NCBI GenBank assembly: GCA_015180985.1
Contig: CP054185.1
Location: forward strand, 1,667,001-1,731,000
DNA length: 64,000 nt
Direction: 5' to 3'
Origin: Flammeovirgaceae bacterium
GTDB lineage: Bacteria; Bacteroidota; Bacteroidia; Cytophagales; Cyclobacteriaceae
Under the pieces are notes generated by a model. That model searched no databases. It was not told the origin of the DNA and saw only the letters and a program-made list of their open reading frames with translations. The translations under genes and the position numbers were made by a program. Below, piece after piece: positions 16,703 through 24,958 of this stretch (position 1 is its first letter; each line of letters opens with the position of its first letter).

Positions 16703-19359
16703 CGGTTTTTAATAAACCGTTTCGCCTGGTTTCCCATTTTAAAAATATATACTCCCGGAGGGAGCGTATCCAGTCCCTTGCAGATATTGAATGTTTCCAT
16801 GCCAGAACCGGTTATAAATGTTTGACCGGTAAGGTTACTGATGGCCCAGGAGGTGAGGGATTTGAAAGCTGACTGCACAATTAATTCATCGGCTACTACT
16901 GTGGGATAAATTACAAAGCCTGGGTTGACACCCGGCTTTTCAATGCCGGTAATGGGTGCAGAATACAACTGCGATTGCGGAATGATTTGCTTTGGTAAGA
17001 GCGATGATTTCCAAAGCAACTTCATAACGGCATCTCCGCCATCTTCGAAAAACTCCAGTTTTATCGGGTATAATTCGCCTGCCTGCAGGTTCATGGTGCC
17101 GCTCCACTCGGTGGCAGCCTGGGGTATCCATTTGTCGATAAGTAAAAAGTGATTTATCCATAACCGGACACCGTCATCACTCAGGGTATAAAACGTGTAG
17201 TTGCCGGTAAACGGGGGCTGAATAAAGCCTTCCCAGCGGGCGGTGAAATTGTTGTTTGGAATAGTACCGGTTAAGGGCGAATCGGCTCCCCAGTCGAAAT
17301 TGATAACGGGATCGACTCGCATTAAATCGGAGGGCATAAAAAATGTGCGCGACTGGTTAAAGTAATTACCCAGTAATCCATCTCCGTTGCCCAACGGCAC
17401 GGCTGTAAAGTGTGCAGTAAATGAAACCGGATCGGCCGGAGCGTTAAAACTAAATACCCGCTGCAGGCCGGGGTCGCTCCATTGATTAAACGTGTAAAGG
17501 TCTGCACCATTAAATTGCAGCACAGGCGCTTCAAGTGTGCGGGTAACGCCAATTACACTCAGTACCGATTGAGGAGCAGGTTTGGGCTGACCGTCAACAT
17601 AAACGGTAAGCCCGGGTGGCACCGTGTTTACAATGAAGGCCGTTAACTCAGGATGAACATCCTGATAAACTGTTTTGCTTAGCCCTTCGCTATCGGTGGC
17701 GGTGAGGTAGATACGGTACCATACGTTATGATCAGTTTCGCCAATGCGGGGAACGGAGTAGGAGCCCGATGAAATACCGGTAACCGCCTGAAGGGCCGGG
17801 TGAGTATGATCGTTGTGATGGAAATCAATTTTCCAGGTTAGTTGTGAAGCAGGCAAACTGCCGTCTTCATTATCGGTTGCAACTCCTGAAAAATTAATTG
17901 GTTCACCCGCCCGGTAAAGAGTTCCTGCAACCGGGGTTAGTATTTGGGGCTGAGGGCGTGCATTAGCCGTAACATGCAAAATTGCTGCGTTACTTGTTGC
18001 GGTGCCAAAAGCGTTGGTTACCACGCAACGAAAAGCTGAACCATCATCGGTAAGTTGGGCTGATGGAAAAGTATAACTGAGTCCGGTAGCACCCGGAATA
18101 GCAACACCATCTTTCTGCCATTGCACAGTCATGGGGGTAGCACCAGAAACAGAAATAGTAAACACGGCATCTTCACCCACCGAAACCAACGTTGGTAGCG
18201 GATGACTTCCGATAAACGGTTCGCCACTGCCGGTATACTCCACCTTCCATAATGATCCGTCCGGTGTACTGGTATTATCTCCCGGAGAGCCGCCCCCGAA
18301 ACCTGCCCGTTGCAGGTAATACATGGCTCCGGTGCGGTTCACCGCCATCGCCAAAGGGCGGTTAATACCCGTTGCAAAAGGTAATGGCGAACCTCCTGTG
18401 GGATCAATCTGCCGGATATAGCCTTCACAGTAATCGGCATAAAAAAATTTTCCAACATAGCCTGCAGGAAATTGCGGAGTTTGCGGATTGTAAAACGCTG
18501 CTCCTACAATGGAGCAGCCGTCTCCGTGGCTATACGCATAAAACGGATCCTGGTAATTGGCGGGCGGAGTTTCGGTAGTGCGGTATCCTTCAATCACAGG
18601 CCAGCCGTAGTTTTTCCCGGCCAGCACTTCGTTGATTTCTTCCCAATTACTGTTGCCCACATCGCAGGCAAAAATTTTACCGGTGCCGGGTTGAATGTCC
18701 ATCGAGAAAGGATTGCGGAAACCCAAAGCGTAGATCAGTTTGTTTATTCCCGTAAAAGTCGGATCGTGAATAAAAGGGTTATCATCCGGAACGGTACCAT
18801 CCGGGTTCATCCGAAGCACTTTGCCCAGCAAACTGTTTTTTGATTGTGCCAGAGACGCATTGGCCCCATCGCCCGTAGAGATGTAAAGTTTTCCGTCCGG
18901 CCCGAAAACCATATCGCCACCGTTATGGATGCTGCCGGCCATTGGTTCCAACTGAAGTAAAACCACCTCGCTGCCGGGCAGGGTGGAGTTGCCGTTAGCA
19001 GTAAAACGGCTCACCCGGTTGCGGTTTGAATTCTTTTCGGTGTAGTAAACGTAGTAATAGTTGTTCAGTTCAAAGTTCGGGTCAAGCACCAGGTGGCCCA
19101 GCCCCCGTTCGTTAAAGTTATCCACCTGGTTTTCAATATTCAGCATCACCGAAGAGGTTAACACATCATTTTCAGCCACCAGTATTTTGCCGCTTTTAAT
19201 TGTAATCAAAACCCGTTGATCGGGCGTTACAACCAAATCGGTCGGGTCTAGATTAGCGGCAACTTCCCGGCTGATAAACCCGGTGGGGAATTGCTGCGAC
19301 ACGGCCTTCCATGAAACAAGCAAAGAGATAATAAGCCAGTATTTTTTGCAGGTGTTCAT
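16699..19359 (-). CDS. Secreted sugar dehydrogenase-like protein with Ig, PA14 and T9SS sorting domains
   Basis: 886 residues. Signal peptide 1-21. Residues about 25-370 match the glucose/sorbosone dehydrogenase (GSDH) beta-propeller, a PQQ-type fold (NERGLGHLVLDPNF, SIHNGGDMVFGPDGKLY, LGKVLRMNPDGT, NPFSMDIQPGTG, NYGWPVIEG). An immunoglobulin-like domain follows at about 378-465, further linker domains to about 650, a PA14 domain at about 655-795 (GLLGNYFN ... ARWEGFIQPP ... LSDDGVRLWIN), then a C-terminal type IX secretion sorting domain (about 815-886, with 'LPPGVYIFKM'). It is predicted to be exported by the T9SS and attached or released at the surface, acting on or binding carbohydrate. 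The 5' end is overlapped by 4 bases by the upstream acyltransferase gene's stop. Confidence 0.92.
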   Translation of the reverse strand: MNTCKKYWLIISLLVSWKAVSQQFPTGFISREVAANLDPTDLVVTPDQRVLITIKSGKILVAENDVLTSSVMLNIENQVDNFNERGLGHLVLDPNFELNNYYYVYYTEKNSNRNRVSRFTANGNSTLPGSEVVLLQLEPMAGSIHNGGDMVFGPDGKLYISTGDGANASLAQSKNSLLGKVLRMNPDGTVPDDNPFIHDPTFTGINKLIYALGFRNPFSMDIQPGTGKIFACDVGNSNWEEINEVLAGKNYGWPVIEGYRTTETPPANYQDPFYAYSHGDGCSIVGAAFYNPQTPQFPAGYVGKFFYADYCEGYIRQIDPTGGSPLPFATGINRPLAMAVNRTGAMYYLQRAGFGGGSPGDNTSTPDGSLWKVEYTGSGEPFIGSHPLPTLVSVGEDAVFTISVSGATPMTVQWQKDGVAIPGATGLSYTFPSAQLTDDGSAFRCVVTNAFGTATSNAAILHVTANARPQPQILTPVAGTLYRAGEPINFSGVATDNEDGSLPASQLTWKIDFHHNDHTHPALQAVTGISSGSYSVPRIGETDHNVWYRIYLTATDSEGLSKTVYQDVHPELTAFIVNTVPPGLTVYVDGQPKPAPQSVLSVIGVTRTLEAPVLQFNGADLYTFNQWSDPGLQRVFSFNAPADPVSFTAHFTAVPLGNGDGLLGNYFNQSRTFFMPSDLMRVDPVINFDWGADSPLTGTIPNNNFTARWEGFIQPPFTGNYTFYTLSDDGVRLWINHFLLIDKWIPQAATEWSGTMNLQAGELYPIKLEFFEDGGDAVMKLLWKSSLLPKQIIPQSQLYSAPITGIEKPGVNPGFVIYPTVVADELIVQSAFKSLTSWAISNLTGQTFITGSGMETFNICKGLDTLPPGVYIFKMGNQAKRFIKNR

Positions 19360-20117
19360 GACTGAATCTGTTGTAAATCCGTAGCATGGTGCTGAAGTAA
19401 ATCAAGCATAGCTTGAAAGCATTGTTGCTTCAATTCAGAAACATCACCGGGTTGGTACTTGTTCACCGCGATTTCGGTACCGGCAATTATTTTTATTGTT
19501 CCGGGGCGCATGCGCAGTTTACCCGGTGGCATTAGCTTGCCGGCACCAATAACAACCAACGGTAATATGGGCGTTTGGGTATCGATGGCAATACGAAAGG
19601 CGCCATCTTTAAAAGGTTGCAGAATTTCCGAGGTTCTGTTCTGGGTTCCTTCGGCAAAAATCAACATTGAGATTCCTTGATTGATAATGCGCTTGGCATA
19701 TTCCATGCTCTTCTTCCGGCTTTCATGATTACTCCGATCAACCACTACCGTTGCTGCTTTTACGATAAACCCAAAAACAGGAATCTTCAACAGCTCTTTC
19801 TTCGCAATCGGGCGAAACTCTCCTGGAATCATAAGGCGGATACCCGGTATATCCAGAAAGGAGGTATGGTTGCTCACGAAAATGTATGCCTTACCACGCT
19901 GGATGTTTTCCTTTCCGTAAAGTTCATAACGGATACACGTCAGTTGACTGAAAATCCACGACCATAGCCATAGAAATTGGTAGCCAATCCAGGTGAATCG
20001 TACACCCATCAAAAACGGCAATAAAATTCCCGGCAGCAGGATAATCATAAATACACTGAATACCAGGATAACCCAACCGGTATAAATTTTATTAACACTA
20101 TTGTTCAGGAATCGCAT
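19356..20117 (-). CDS. 1-acyl-sn-glycerol-3-phosphate acyltransferase (PlsC family)
   Basis: 253 residues. Two N-terminal hydrophobic segments (about 14-58) are followed by the acyltransferase motifs: NHTSFLDIP (H-x4-D catalytic pair) near 82, 'GEFRPIAKKEL' and FAEGTQNRT near 155. PlsC transfers a second acyl chain to lysophosphatidic acid in phospholipid synthesis at the inner membrane. The length agrees with the family. It overlaps the T9SS cargo gene downstream by 4 bases (ATGA), an odd pairing for a housekeeping enzyme and a secreted protein. Specificity is unproven: some members of this family acylate lysophospholipids or ornithine lipids instead. Confidence 0.9.
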   Translation of the reverse strand: MRFLNNSVNKIYTGWVILVFSVFMIILLPGILLPFLMGVRFTWIGYQFLWLWSWIFSQLTCIRYELYGKENIQRGKAYIFVSNHTSFLDIPGIRLMIPGEFRPIAKKELLKIPVFGFIVKAATVVVDRSNHESRKKSMEYAKRIINQGISMLIFAEGTQNRTSEILQPFKDGAFRIAIDTQTPILPLVVIGAGKLMPPGKLRMRPGTIKIIAGTEIAVNKYQPGDVSELKQQCFQAMLDLLQHHATDLQQIQS

Positions 20118-20201
20118 AAACCTGAAAAGTAAAAAAAGTTACTGATAGTCTTTGTTGGCAGGGCAGGTTCTTCTAATTTGGACAATTAAACTCTCTTGCG
20201 T

Positions 20202-20711
20202 ATGAAAAAAATTACCGGCCTTTTCGTTTGCCTTTTCGCAGTATCCGTGCTGGCTTCGGCCCAAAGCGAGGCTCCTCCCAAACGGCCCGACAACATCGGG
20301 GTTTCTGATTTTGACGGATTCAAAAACAACTCGTTTGACATCCTGGATGAATCCACCCGCCTGAAAAACGATGCCACCCGCATCGATAATGAAATTAAAG
20401 GAGGCGTACTTGCTTCCATGACGGTCGATAAAATCCGGCAGGATATCAAAGCCCTGCGCGGCATAAGCGAATCTTCGCAGGCCCTCACGCAAAAAATTGG
20501 CGATTTGGATGAACAAGGCAAAACCCTGCTCTCCAATGCAAAAAATGTTAACCCCCGAACCAAGGCCCCCGCAGCTACCAACAACACCAACAAGTCGATT
20601 AAAGGACTGGAAGTAGCCCGCAAAAACCTGGATGTCACCGCATCGCTGGTTAAAACCAATACCGATTTACTGGTCAATGAACTTAAGTTGCGCGGAGAAA
20701 GTATAGATTAA
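20202..20711 (+). CDS. Small secreted helical protein preceding the TPR-CHAT gene
   Basis: 169 residues from the ATG at 20202 (a TTG two codons earlier is also open). Signal peptide 1-20 (KKITGLFVCLFAVSVLASAQ). The mature part is almost entirely predicted helix with heptad-like spacing (DILDESTRLKNDATRIDNEI; ESSQALTQKIGDL) and an Asn/Thr/Ala/Pro linker near 120-130. No cysteine follows the signal, so it is not a lipoprotein. No family is recognised. It ends 10 bases before the CHAT protein gene and must be co-transcribed with it, suggesting a structural or substrate partner. A possible promoter (TTTG at 20151-20154, then TAATTTG at 20174-20180, one base short of consensus) lies upstream. Confidence 0.85.
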   Translation: MKKITGLFVCLFAVSVLASAQSEAPPKRPDNIGVSDFDGFKNNSFDILDESTRLKNDATRIDNEIKGGVLASMTVDKIRQDIKALRGISESSQALTQKIGDLDEQGKTLLSNAKNVNPRTKAPAATNNTNKSIKGLEVARKNLDVTASLVKTNTDLLVNELKLRGESID

Positions 20712-20721
20712 TCGGTTCGTC

Positions 20722-23532
20722 ATGCGGTATGCCGTATTGATTTTCTTGGTTGGAGTTTTGTCGGGCGGTTATGCGCAAGACATCTGGGGCGAATTGGGCA
20801 AATCGCTGGCAAAAGAAGGCGGCAAAAAAGGTGCTCAGCAAAAGCAGGCCCTGGATTCTATTGATTTTCAATTTGCCATTTCCGTAAACGAAAATGCCGG
20901 CTTCTTCGATATTGAGCAGAAAGGAGAAGGAACCTCTCGGCTGTTGTATGCTCTGCGTGAAGAAGCCGATAAAACCCTCGTAGAAAAAGCGCGCGATTCG
21001 CTTCAAACTGCCATTTCGTTTTATGAACTGCGGCAGTATAAACTGGCTGAGGAAAATTTTATTAAGGCCAGAAACTTTATGGAGCGCAGCGGGCTAACTA
21101 ATGAAATGGTTTACCTGCGGGCGCTTTCTAATTTAGGCCTGGTTTACCTGGCACAAGGTAAAACAACCGATGCGGCACAGTATATCAGTCAATGTTTAGC
21201 CTATAGTGAGCAAACCCTGGGCAAGAAAAGCGCGGCCTACATTGCCAACCTCAACAACAAGGCCAAGCTCGATCAGTCGCTGGGTAAATACAACGAAGCC
21301 GAGAAGCAGTTTGATGAGGCCATCGCATACAATGAAAGTGTGTTTGGTGAAGGCATGCAAAAAGCCATTTTGCTGAACAACAAAGCAATGTTGCTACAGG
21401 CTATTGGACGGTATGCCGAAGCCGCTGACCTGATGAAGAAAGCCATGCTCTCTTCTACAGTTGCCCCCAAAAAGGCTTTGCAGGGAAAAAAATCATTTGA
21501 TAATCGGAAGTTTCAAGCCAACCTGGCATTTATCTATCAACTGTCAGGCAAGTATGCTGAAGCAGAAGCCAATTTTCTCGAAATCAAAAAGGTATTTGAT
21601 AACCGCAAACAAACGAGTAACGCAGAGTATGCCGGTCTGCTGAATCAACTGGGTATTCTGTATATCCAAATGGGTAAAAATGACAAGGTGGAAGAATTGC
21701 TGAAAAAATCGCAGGAGGTTTACAAGAAGCGTTTTACCGAACAAAACATTTACTCCGCCAAAGTAACCAACGACCTGGGCAACTTTTACCGGATGAGCGG
21801 CCGCTATCCCGAAGCTGAAAAGCAATTGGATAAAGCTTTATCGGTACGGGAATCGCTGCTGGGCATTAACCACCCGGATTATGTAAATACAAAAGAAAAC
21901 CTGGCTATACTCTATTGGAAGTCCGGGCGCATCAACCAGGCCTATATGGCCTACCGCGATGTAATGGATAAAACGATTGAATTTATCAATCGCTACTTCC
22001 CGCCCATGAGCGAGGCGGAGAAAACCAGCTACTGGGATGTAACCGCGCCCCGGTTTCAGCGTTTTTTCAATTTTGCCATCGAAGCAAATGTAGAGCTGAA
22101 TTATGTAACGCAGGATTTTTTCGATTACCAGATGGCTACCAAGGCGCTGCTGCTCAACTCTACCAACAAGGTGAAGAACGCCATCCTGGCCAGCAACGAT
22201 AAGCAGTTGGTTAACGACTACCTGCGTTGGCTGGATAAAAAAGAACAACTGGCACGCCTGTATTCGTACTCTAAAGAGCAATTAAAAGAACAGAAAATCG
22301 ATCTGCCCGCCTTAGAGCGCGAAGCCAATGCCATGGAGAAATCGCTGTCAGAGCGTTCCTCCGATTTCTCCTCAGGCTACTCCACCCAAAAAATCAGTTA
22401 CAAACAGGTACGCGACCTGCTGACCGACAACGAAGCCGTGGTGGATATTGTGCGGGTAAGGGGTTTCAACCAGGATTTTACCCCGGATGCGAAGTACGCG
22501 GCCCTGGTGCTGCTCAAGAAGCAGGACTTACCGAAACTTATTGTATTGGATAACGGCTCGCAACTGGAAACCCGGTATGCAAAGTATTACACTACGGTTA
22601 TCCAAAAGCGCATGCCCGATGAATTTTGCTACGATCAGTACTGGGCGCGCATCGATCCGGAACTGGCCGGCAAGCGGATGATCTACCTTTCGCCCGATGG
22701 CGTTTATAATCAGGTGAATTTAAATACCCTGAAAAAACCCGATGGCGATTACCTGGTTAACCGGTACGACTTTGTGCTGCTGGGCAACTCGCGCGATTTG
22801 ATCGAACTGAAGACGCGTAAAGTTACGGCCATGAAAAAGGATGCGTTTTTACTGGGCTTCCCCGATTACGGAACAACCGATGTTCCGCCCCTGCCCGGAA
22901 CAAAGGTTGAGTTGGATGGTGTATCAAAGGTACTGAAAGCATCGGGGTACCAGGTAACCCAATACATGGAGCGCAACGCCACCGAAGGCAATATTAAAAA
23001 ACTGAAGAGCCCGGCTTTGCTGCACATCGCCACGCACGGATACTTCCTTAAAGATGTGGATGAATCGGGCGGCTCGGTGTTTGGCGTAAATGCGGAGAAT
23101 GCTTCGAACAATCCCTTGCTGCGGTCGGGCCTCATCCTGGCCGGAGCCGGCAAAGCCATTGAAGGAACAGGCAGTGCCGACATGACCAGCAATGACAATG
23201 GTATTTTAACAGCCTACGAAGCCATGAACCTGAACCTGGAAGGCACGGGCCTGGTTATTCTCAGCGCATGCGAAACCGGCCTTGGCGATGTGAAATCAGG
23301 TGAAGGGGTTTACGGATTGCAGCGCGCATTTTTAGTGGCCGGTGCCGATGCGCTGATTATGAGTTTGTGGAAGGTGGATGACGAAGCCACGCAACTATTA
23401 ATGACCAGCTTTTATACCAACTGGATTAAACTCAACAACAGGCAAAAGGCCTTTAAGCAGGCCCAGCTTCAGCTCATGGCCAAATACAAGGAGCCGTATT
23501 ACTGGGGCGCGTTTGTAATGATGGGAATGTGA
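20722..23532 (+). CDS. Secreted TPR-CHAT (caspase-like) protein
   Basis: 936 residues. Signal peptide 1-19 (ends GGYAQ). A tetratricopeptide superhelix spans about 90-430 (repeats such as ALSNLGLVYLAQGKTTDAAQ, LGNFYRMSGRYPEAEKQLDK). A helical linker follows to about 600, then a C-terminal CHAT domain (about 640-936). The CHAT catalytic pair is present: His772 in HIATHGYF and Cys850 in ILSACETGLG, followed by GVYGLQRAFLVAGA and the final 'YYWGAFVMMG'. CHAT proteins are clan CD cysteine peptidases related to caspases and separase; this one should therefore be an active peptidase. The signal peptide places it outside the cytoplasm, unlike the TPR-CHAT of type III-E CRISPR. No CRISPR genes are nearby. 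Its only operon partner is the small helical secreted protein upstream. Confidence 0.92.
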   Translation: MRYAVLIFLVGVLSGGYAQDIWGELGKSLAKEGGKKGAQQKQALDSIDFQFAISVNENAGFFDIEQKGEGTSRLLYALREEADKTLVEKARDSLQTAISFYELRQYKLAEENFIKARNFMERSGLTNEMVYLRALSNLGLVYLAQGKTTDAAQYISQCLAYSEQTLGKKSAAYIANLNNKAKLDQSLGKYNEAEKQFDEAIAYNESVFGEGMQKAILLNNKAMLLQAIGRYAEAADLMKKAMLSSTVAPKKALQGKKSFDNRKFQANLAFIYQLSGKYAEAEANFLEIKKVFDNRKQTSNAEYAGLLNQLGILYIQMGKNDKVEELLKKSQEVYKKRFTEQNIYSAKVTNDLGNFYRMSGRYPEAEKQLDKALSVRESLLGINHPDYVNTKENLAILYWKSGRINQAYMAYRDVMDKTIEFINRYFPPMSEAEKTSYWDVTAPRFQRFFNFAIEANVELNYVTQDFFDYQMATKALLLNSTNKVKNAILASNDKQLVNDYLRWLDKKEQLARLYSYSKEQLKEQKIDLPALEREANAMEKSLSERSSDFSSGYSTQKISYKQVRDLLTDNEAVVDIVRVRGFNQDFTPDAKYAALVLLKKQDLPKLIVLDNGSQLETRYAKYYTTVIQKRMPDEFCYDQYWARIDPELAGKRMIYLSPDGVYNQVNLNTLKKPDGDYLVNRYDFVLLGNSRDLIELKTRKVTAMKKDAFLLGFPDYGTTDVPPLPGTKVELDGVSKVLKASGYQVTQYMERNATEGNIKKLKSPALLHIATHGYFLKDVDESGGSVFGVNAENASNNPLLRSGLILAGAGKAIEGTGSADMTSNDNGILTAYEAMNLNLEGTGLVILSACETGLGDVKSGEGVYGLQRAFLVAGADALIMSLWKVDDEATQLLMTSFYTNWIKLNNRQKAFKQAQLQLMAKYKEPYYWGAFVMMGM

Positions 23533-23575
23533 GCAGAATCAGGAAAGTGGGGGCCGCCCGATTGTTTTGATAAAA

Positions 23576-23767
23576 TCAGACGTGCTGCCATCCCAATAGC
23601 AAACTATGCACCTTCCGTTTTGAAACTGATGAATACAGTTTTTGTAGCCATATAAAAATGTGCGAACATTCCGGACAGAGGTTGTTCATTGGTGAAGCAT
23701 CCCGGTAAAAAGCACTACCGCATTCATCACAGGTGGTAATGTTTTTGGTTGATAAATTATCAGCCAT
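23576..23767 (-). CDS. Small zinc-ribbon protein
   Basis: 63 residues. Two CxxC pairs, CDEC near residue 13 and CPEC near 31, spaced as in a zinc ribbon, with the sequence CGSAFYRDASPMNNLCPECSH. The C-terminal third has an aromatic stretch (IFIWLQKLY) and basic residues. Such tiny zinc ribbons occur in Bacteroidota next to unrelated genes, and some bind nucleic acid or act as chaperone-like adaptors; no role can be assigned. It stands alone between the CHAT gene (convergent) and the structured intergenic region to its right. The coding claim rests on the cysteine pattern and a clean ATG at 23767. Confidence 0.65.
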   Translation of the reverse strand: MADNLSTKNITTCDECGSAFYRDASPMNNLCPECSHIFIWLQKLYSSVSKRKVHSLLLGWQHV

Positions 23768-23794
23768 TGTAAAACTTTCAAAAAATTATGTCTA

Positions 23795-23849
23795 CCGATT
23801 CGGCTGAAAGGGTGACTTTCCACACCCCATTGCACCAAAGCCGAATCGG
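23795..23849. repeat. Structured inverted repeat (possible RNA element or palindrome)
   Basis: A perfect 11-bp inverted repeat (CCGATTCGGCT at 23795-23805 and AGCCGAATCGG at 23839-23849) encloses 33 bases with further pairing: GAAAG/CTTTC (23806-23810 with 23816-23820), or GGGTG/CACCC on the minus strand. There is no T run after it, so it is not a standard terminator. It lies 28 bases upstream of the small zinc-ribbon gene. The 276-base gap 23768-24043 otherwise shows only short stray frames. Confidence 0.5.
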
Positions 23850-24043
23850 GCCTTTACACAGTTGCTTAGTCGTTACCTTTTTCTAATTCTTTGTCAACTG
23901 CTTGTGTCATGTTTTTAAAAATTCGATTAACTGTCCACGTAGCCACCCCATTGCTGCGAACAACACGCTATATGCATTGCATATATTTCTTCTATAAAAT
24001 TAGCTAATTGAGCCTTATAATCCAGCCTCAGTCAGAACAGCCG

Positions 24044-24775
24044 TTACACAATTTCCCCCATCCTCAAAAAAACCGGGAACGTAACCGGCAGCTTATCCTT
24101 CCACAACGGACTGATTTTTTCCATCACTTCCGGTACCGGATCATATCCTTTTTCCTTTATAAACTTTTGCGTTGCCGACCAGGTGCCCAGGTAGCCGGCA
24201 AATTCTTTTGCAGTCCAGCTTGCTTTAATTGAAAATGCAGGTGATTTCACTTCATCAAACGGAAACGGAATGGATCGGTAATGGTCCTCTACCAGTTTTC
24301 GCGCACCATCCCAATACGGCCCAACCGTTTCGTTATAAAATTTCAGAAAATGAAAATCAACTTCGGGATTGACGGTGCAATGTGAATAACCCCACACCGC
24401 CAGCCACGCACCGGGCTTTGCGGTACGGATAACTTCGCTGTAAAAAGCATTCGCATCAATCCAATGCAATGCCTGCGCTACGGTTATCAGGTCAAACGTT
24501 TTATCGGGCAAATCAGTCTTTTCGGCAGGTTGAACCGAGTAAACAATGTTGTCAGCTTTGTACGCGTGTTCCAGTTGCTGCCGGCTGATATCGGTGGCAA
24601 AAACGTTTTCAAACTGGGTGGCCAAAACACGGGCTACCTGTCCGTTGCCGGTGGCGCAATCCCACGCGGCATCAAAGGTTTTTAAGTGGCCGAAAATAAA
24701 CCGGTACAGTTCGTCCGGGTAGGTTGGCCGGAAGGCAGCGTATTGTTTGGAATGGCCGGAGAAATAATCTTTCAT
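24044..24775 (-). CDS. Class I SAM-dependent methyltransferase
   Basis: 243 residues from the ATG at 24775; six more codons are open upstream but the family begins MKDYFSGHSKQYAAFRPTYP. The SAM-binding glycine loop is WDCATGNGQVARVLA near 39-53, the acidic end of strand 2 is FATDIS, and the later motif is FDLITVAQALHWID. It belongs to the UbiE/Tam1/YcgJ-like group that includes trans-aconitate methyltransferases and yeast Tmt1 relatives; 'AQALHW' is typical of these. The substrate is unknown. It has its own space on the minus strand, followed at its 5' side by a copy of the dispersed repeat. Confidence 0.9.
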   Translation of the reverse strand: MKDYFSGHSKQYAAFRPTYPDELYRFIFGHLKTFDAAWDCATGNGQVARVLATQFENVFATDISRQQLEHAYKADNIVYSVQPAEKTDLPDKTFDLITVAQALHWIDANAFYSEVIRTAKPGAWLAVWGYSHCTVNPEVDFHFLKFYNETVGPYWDGARKLVEDHYRSIPFPFDEVKSPAFSIKASWTAKEFAGYLGTWSATQKFIKEKGYDPVPEVMEKISPLWKDKLPVTFPVFLRMGEIV

Positions 24776-24839
24776 TTTGCCGGGAGTCCGCAATTATACT
24801 ATTAATTCACACCAGACGAGAATCATTGGATTGCCAACA

Positions 24840-24909
24840 GGAGATGCTTCGCTCCGCTCAGCAAAACAAACACCTGTTGTCCTGAGCAACGCGAAGGACC
24901 TCTTGATAG
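24840..24909 (-). repeat. Diverged copy of the dispersed GAAGCATCTCTT repeat
   Basis: About 70 bases that read like the reverse complement of the two copies at 29.5-29.8 kb (start AGATGCTTCGC, middle CTCAGCA-AACA, end GCGAAGGACCTCTTGATA), with about 20 bases missing and several changes. It lies between the methyltransferase and the agmatinase-like gene. The family is intergenic and imperfectly palindromic. Confidence 0.6.
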
Positions 24910-24958
24910 ATAGCATTGAAAAGTACTTCTGGGTTGCCTCCAAAGGCTTGGCCATTGA

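Noticed and set aside
23866-23967. Short minus-strand frame (ends AVDKELEKGND) in the gap right of the small zinc-ribbon gene
   Set aside because: It has no normal start codon and is closed upstream by a stop; it could be a decayed gene end but cannot be supported.
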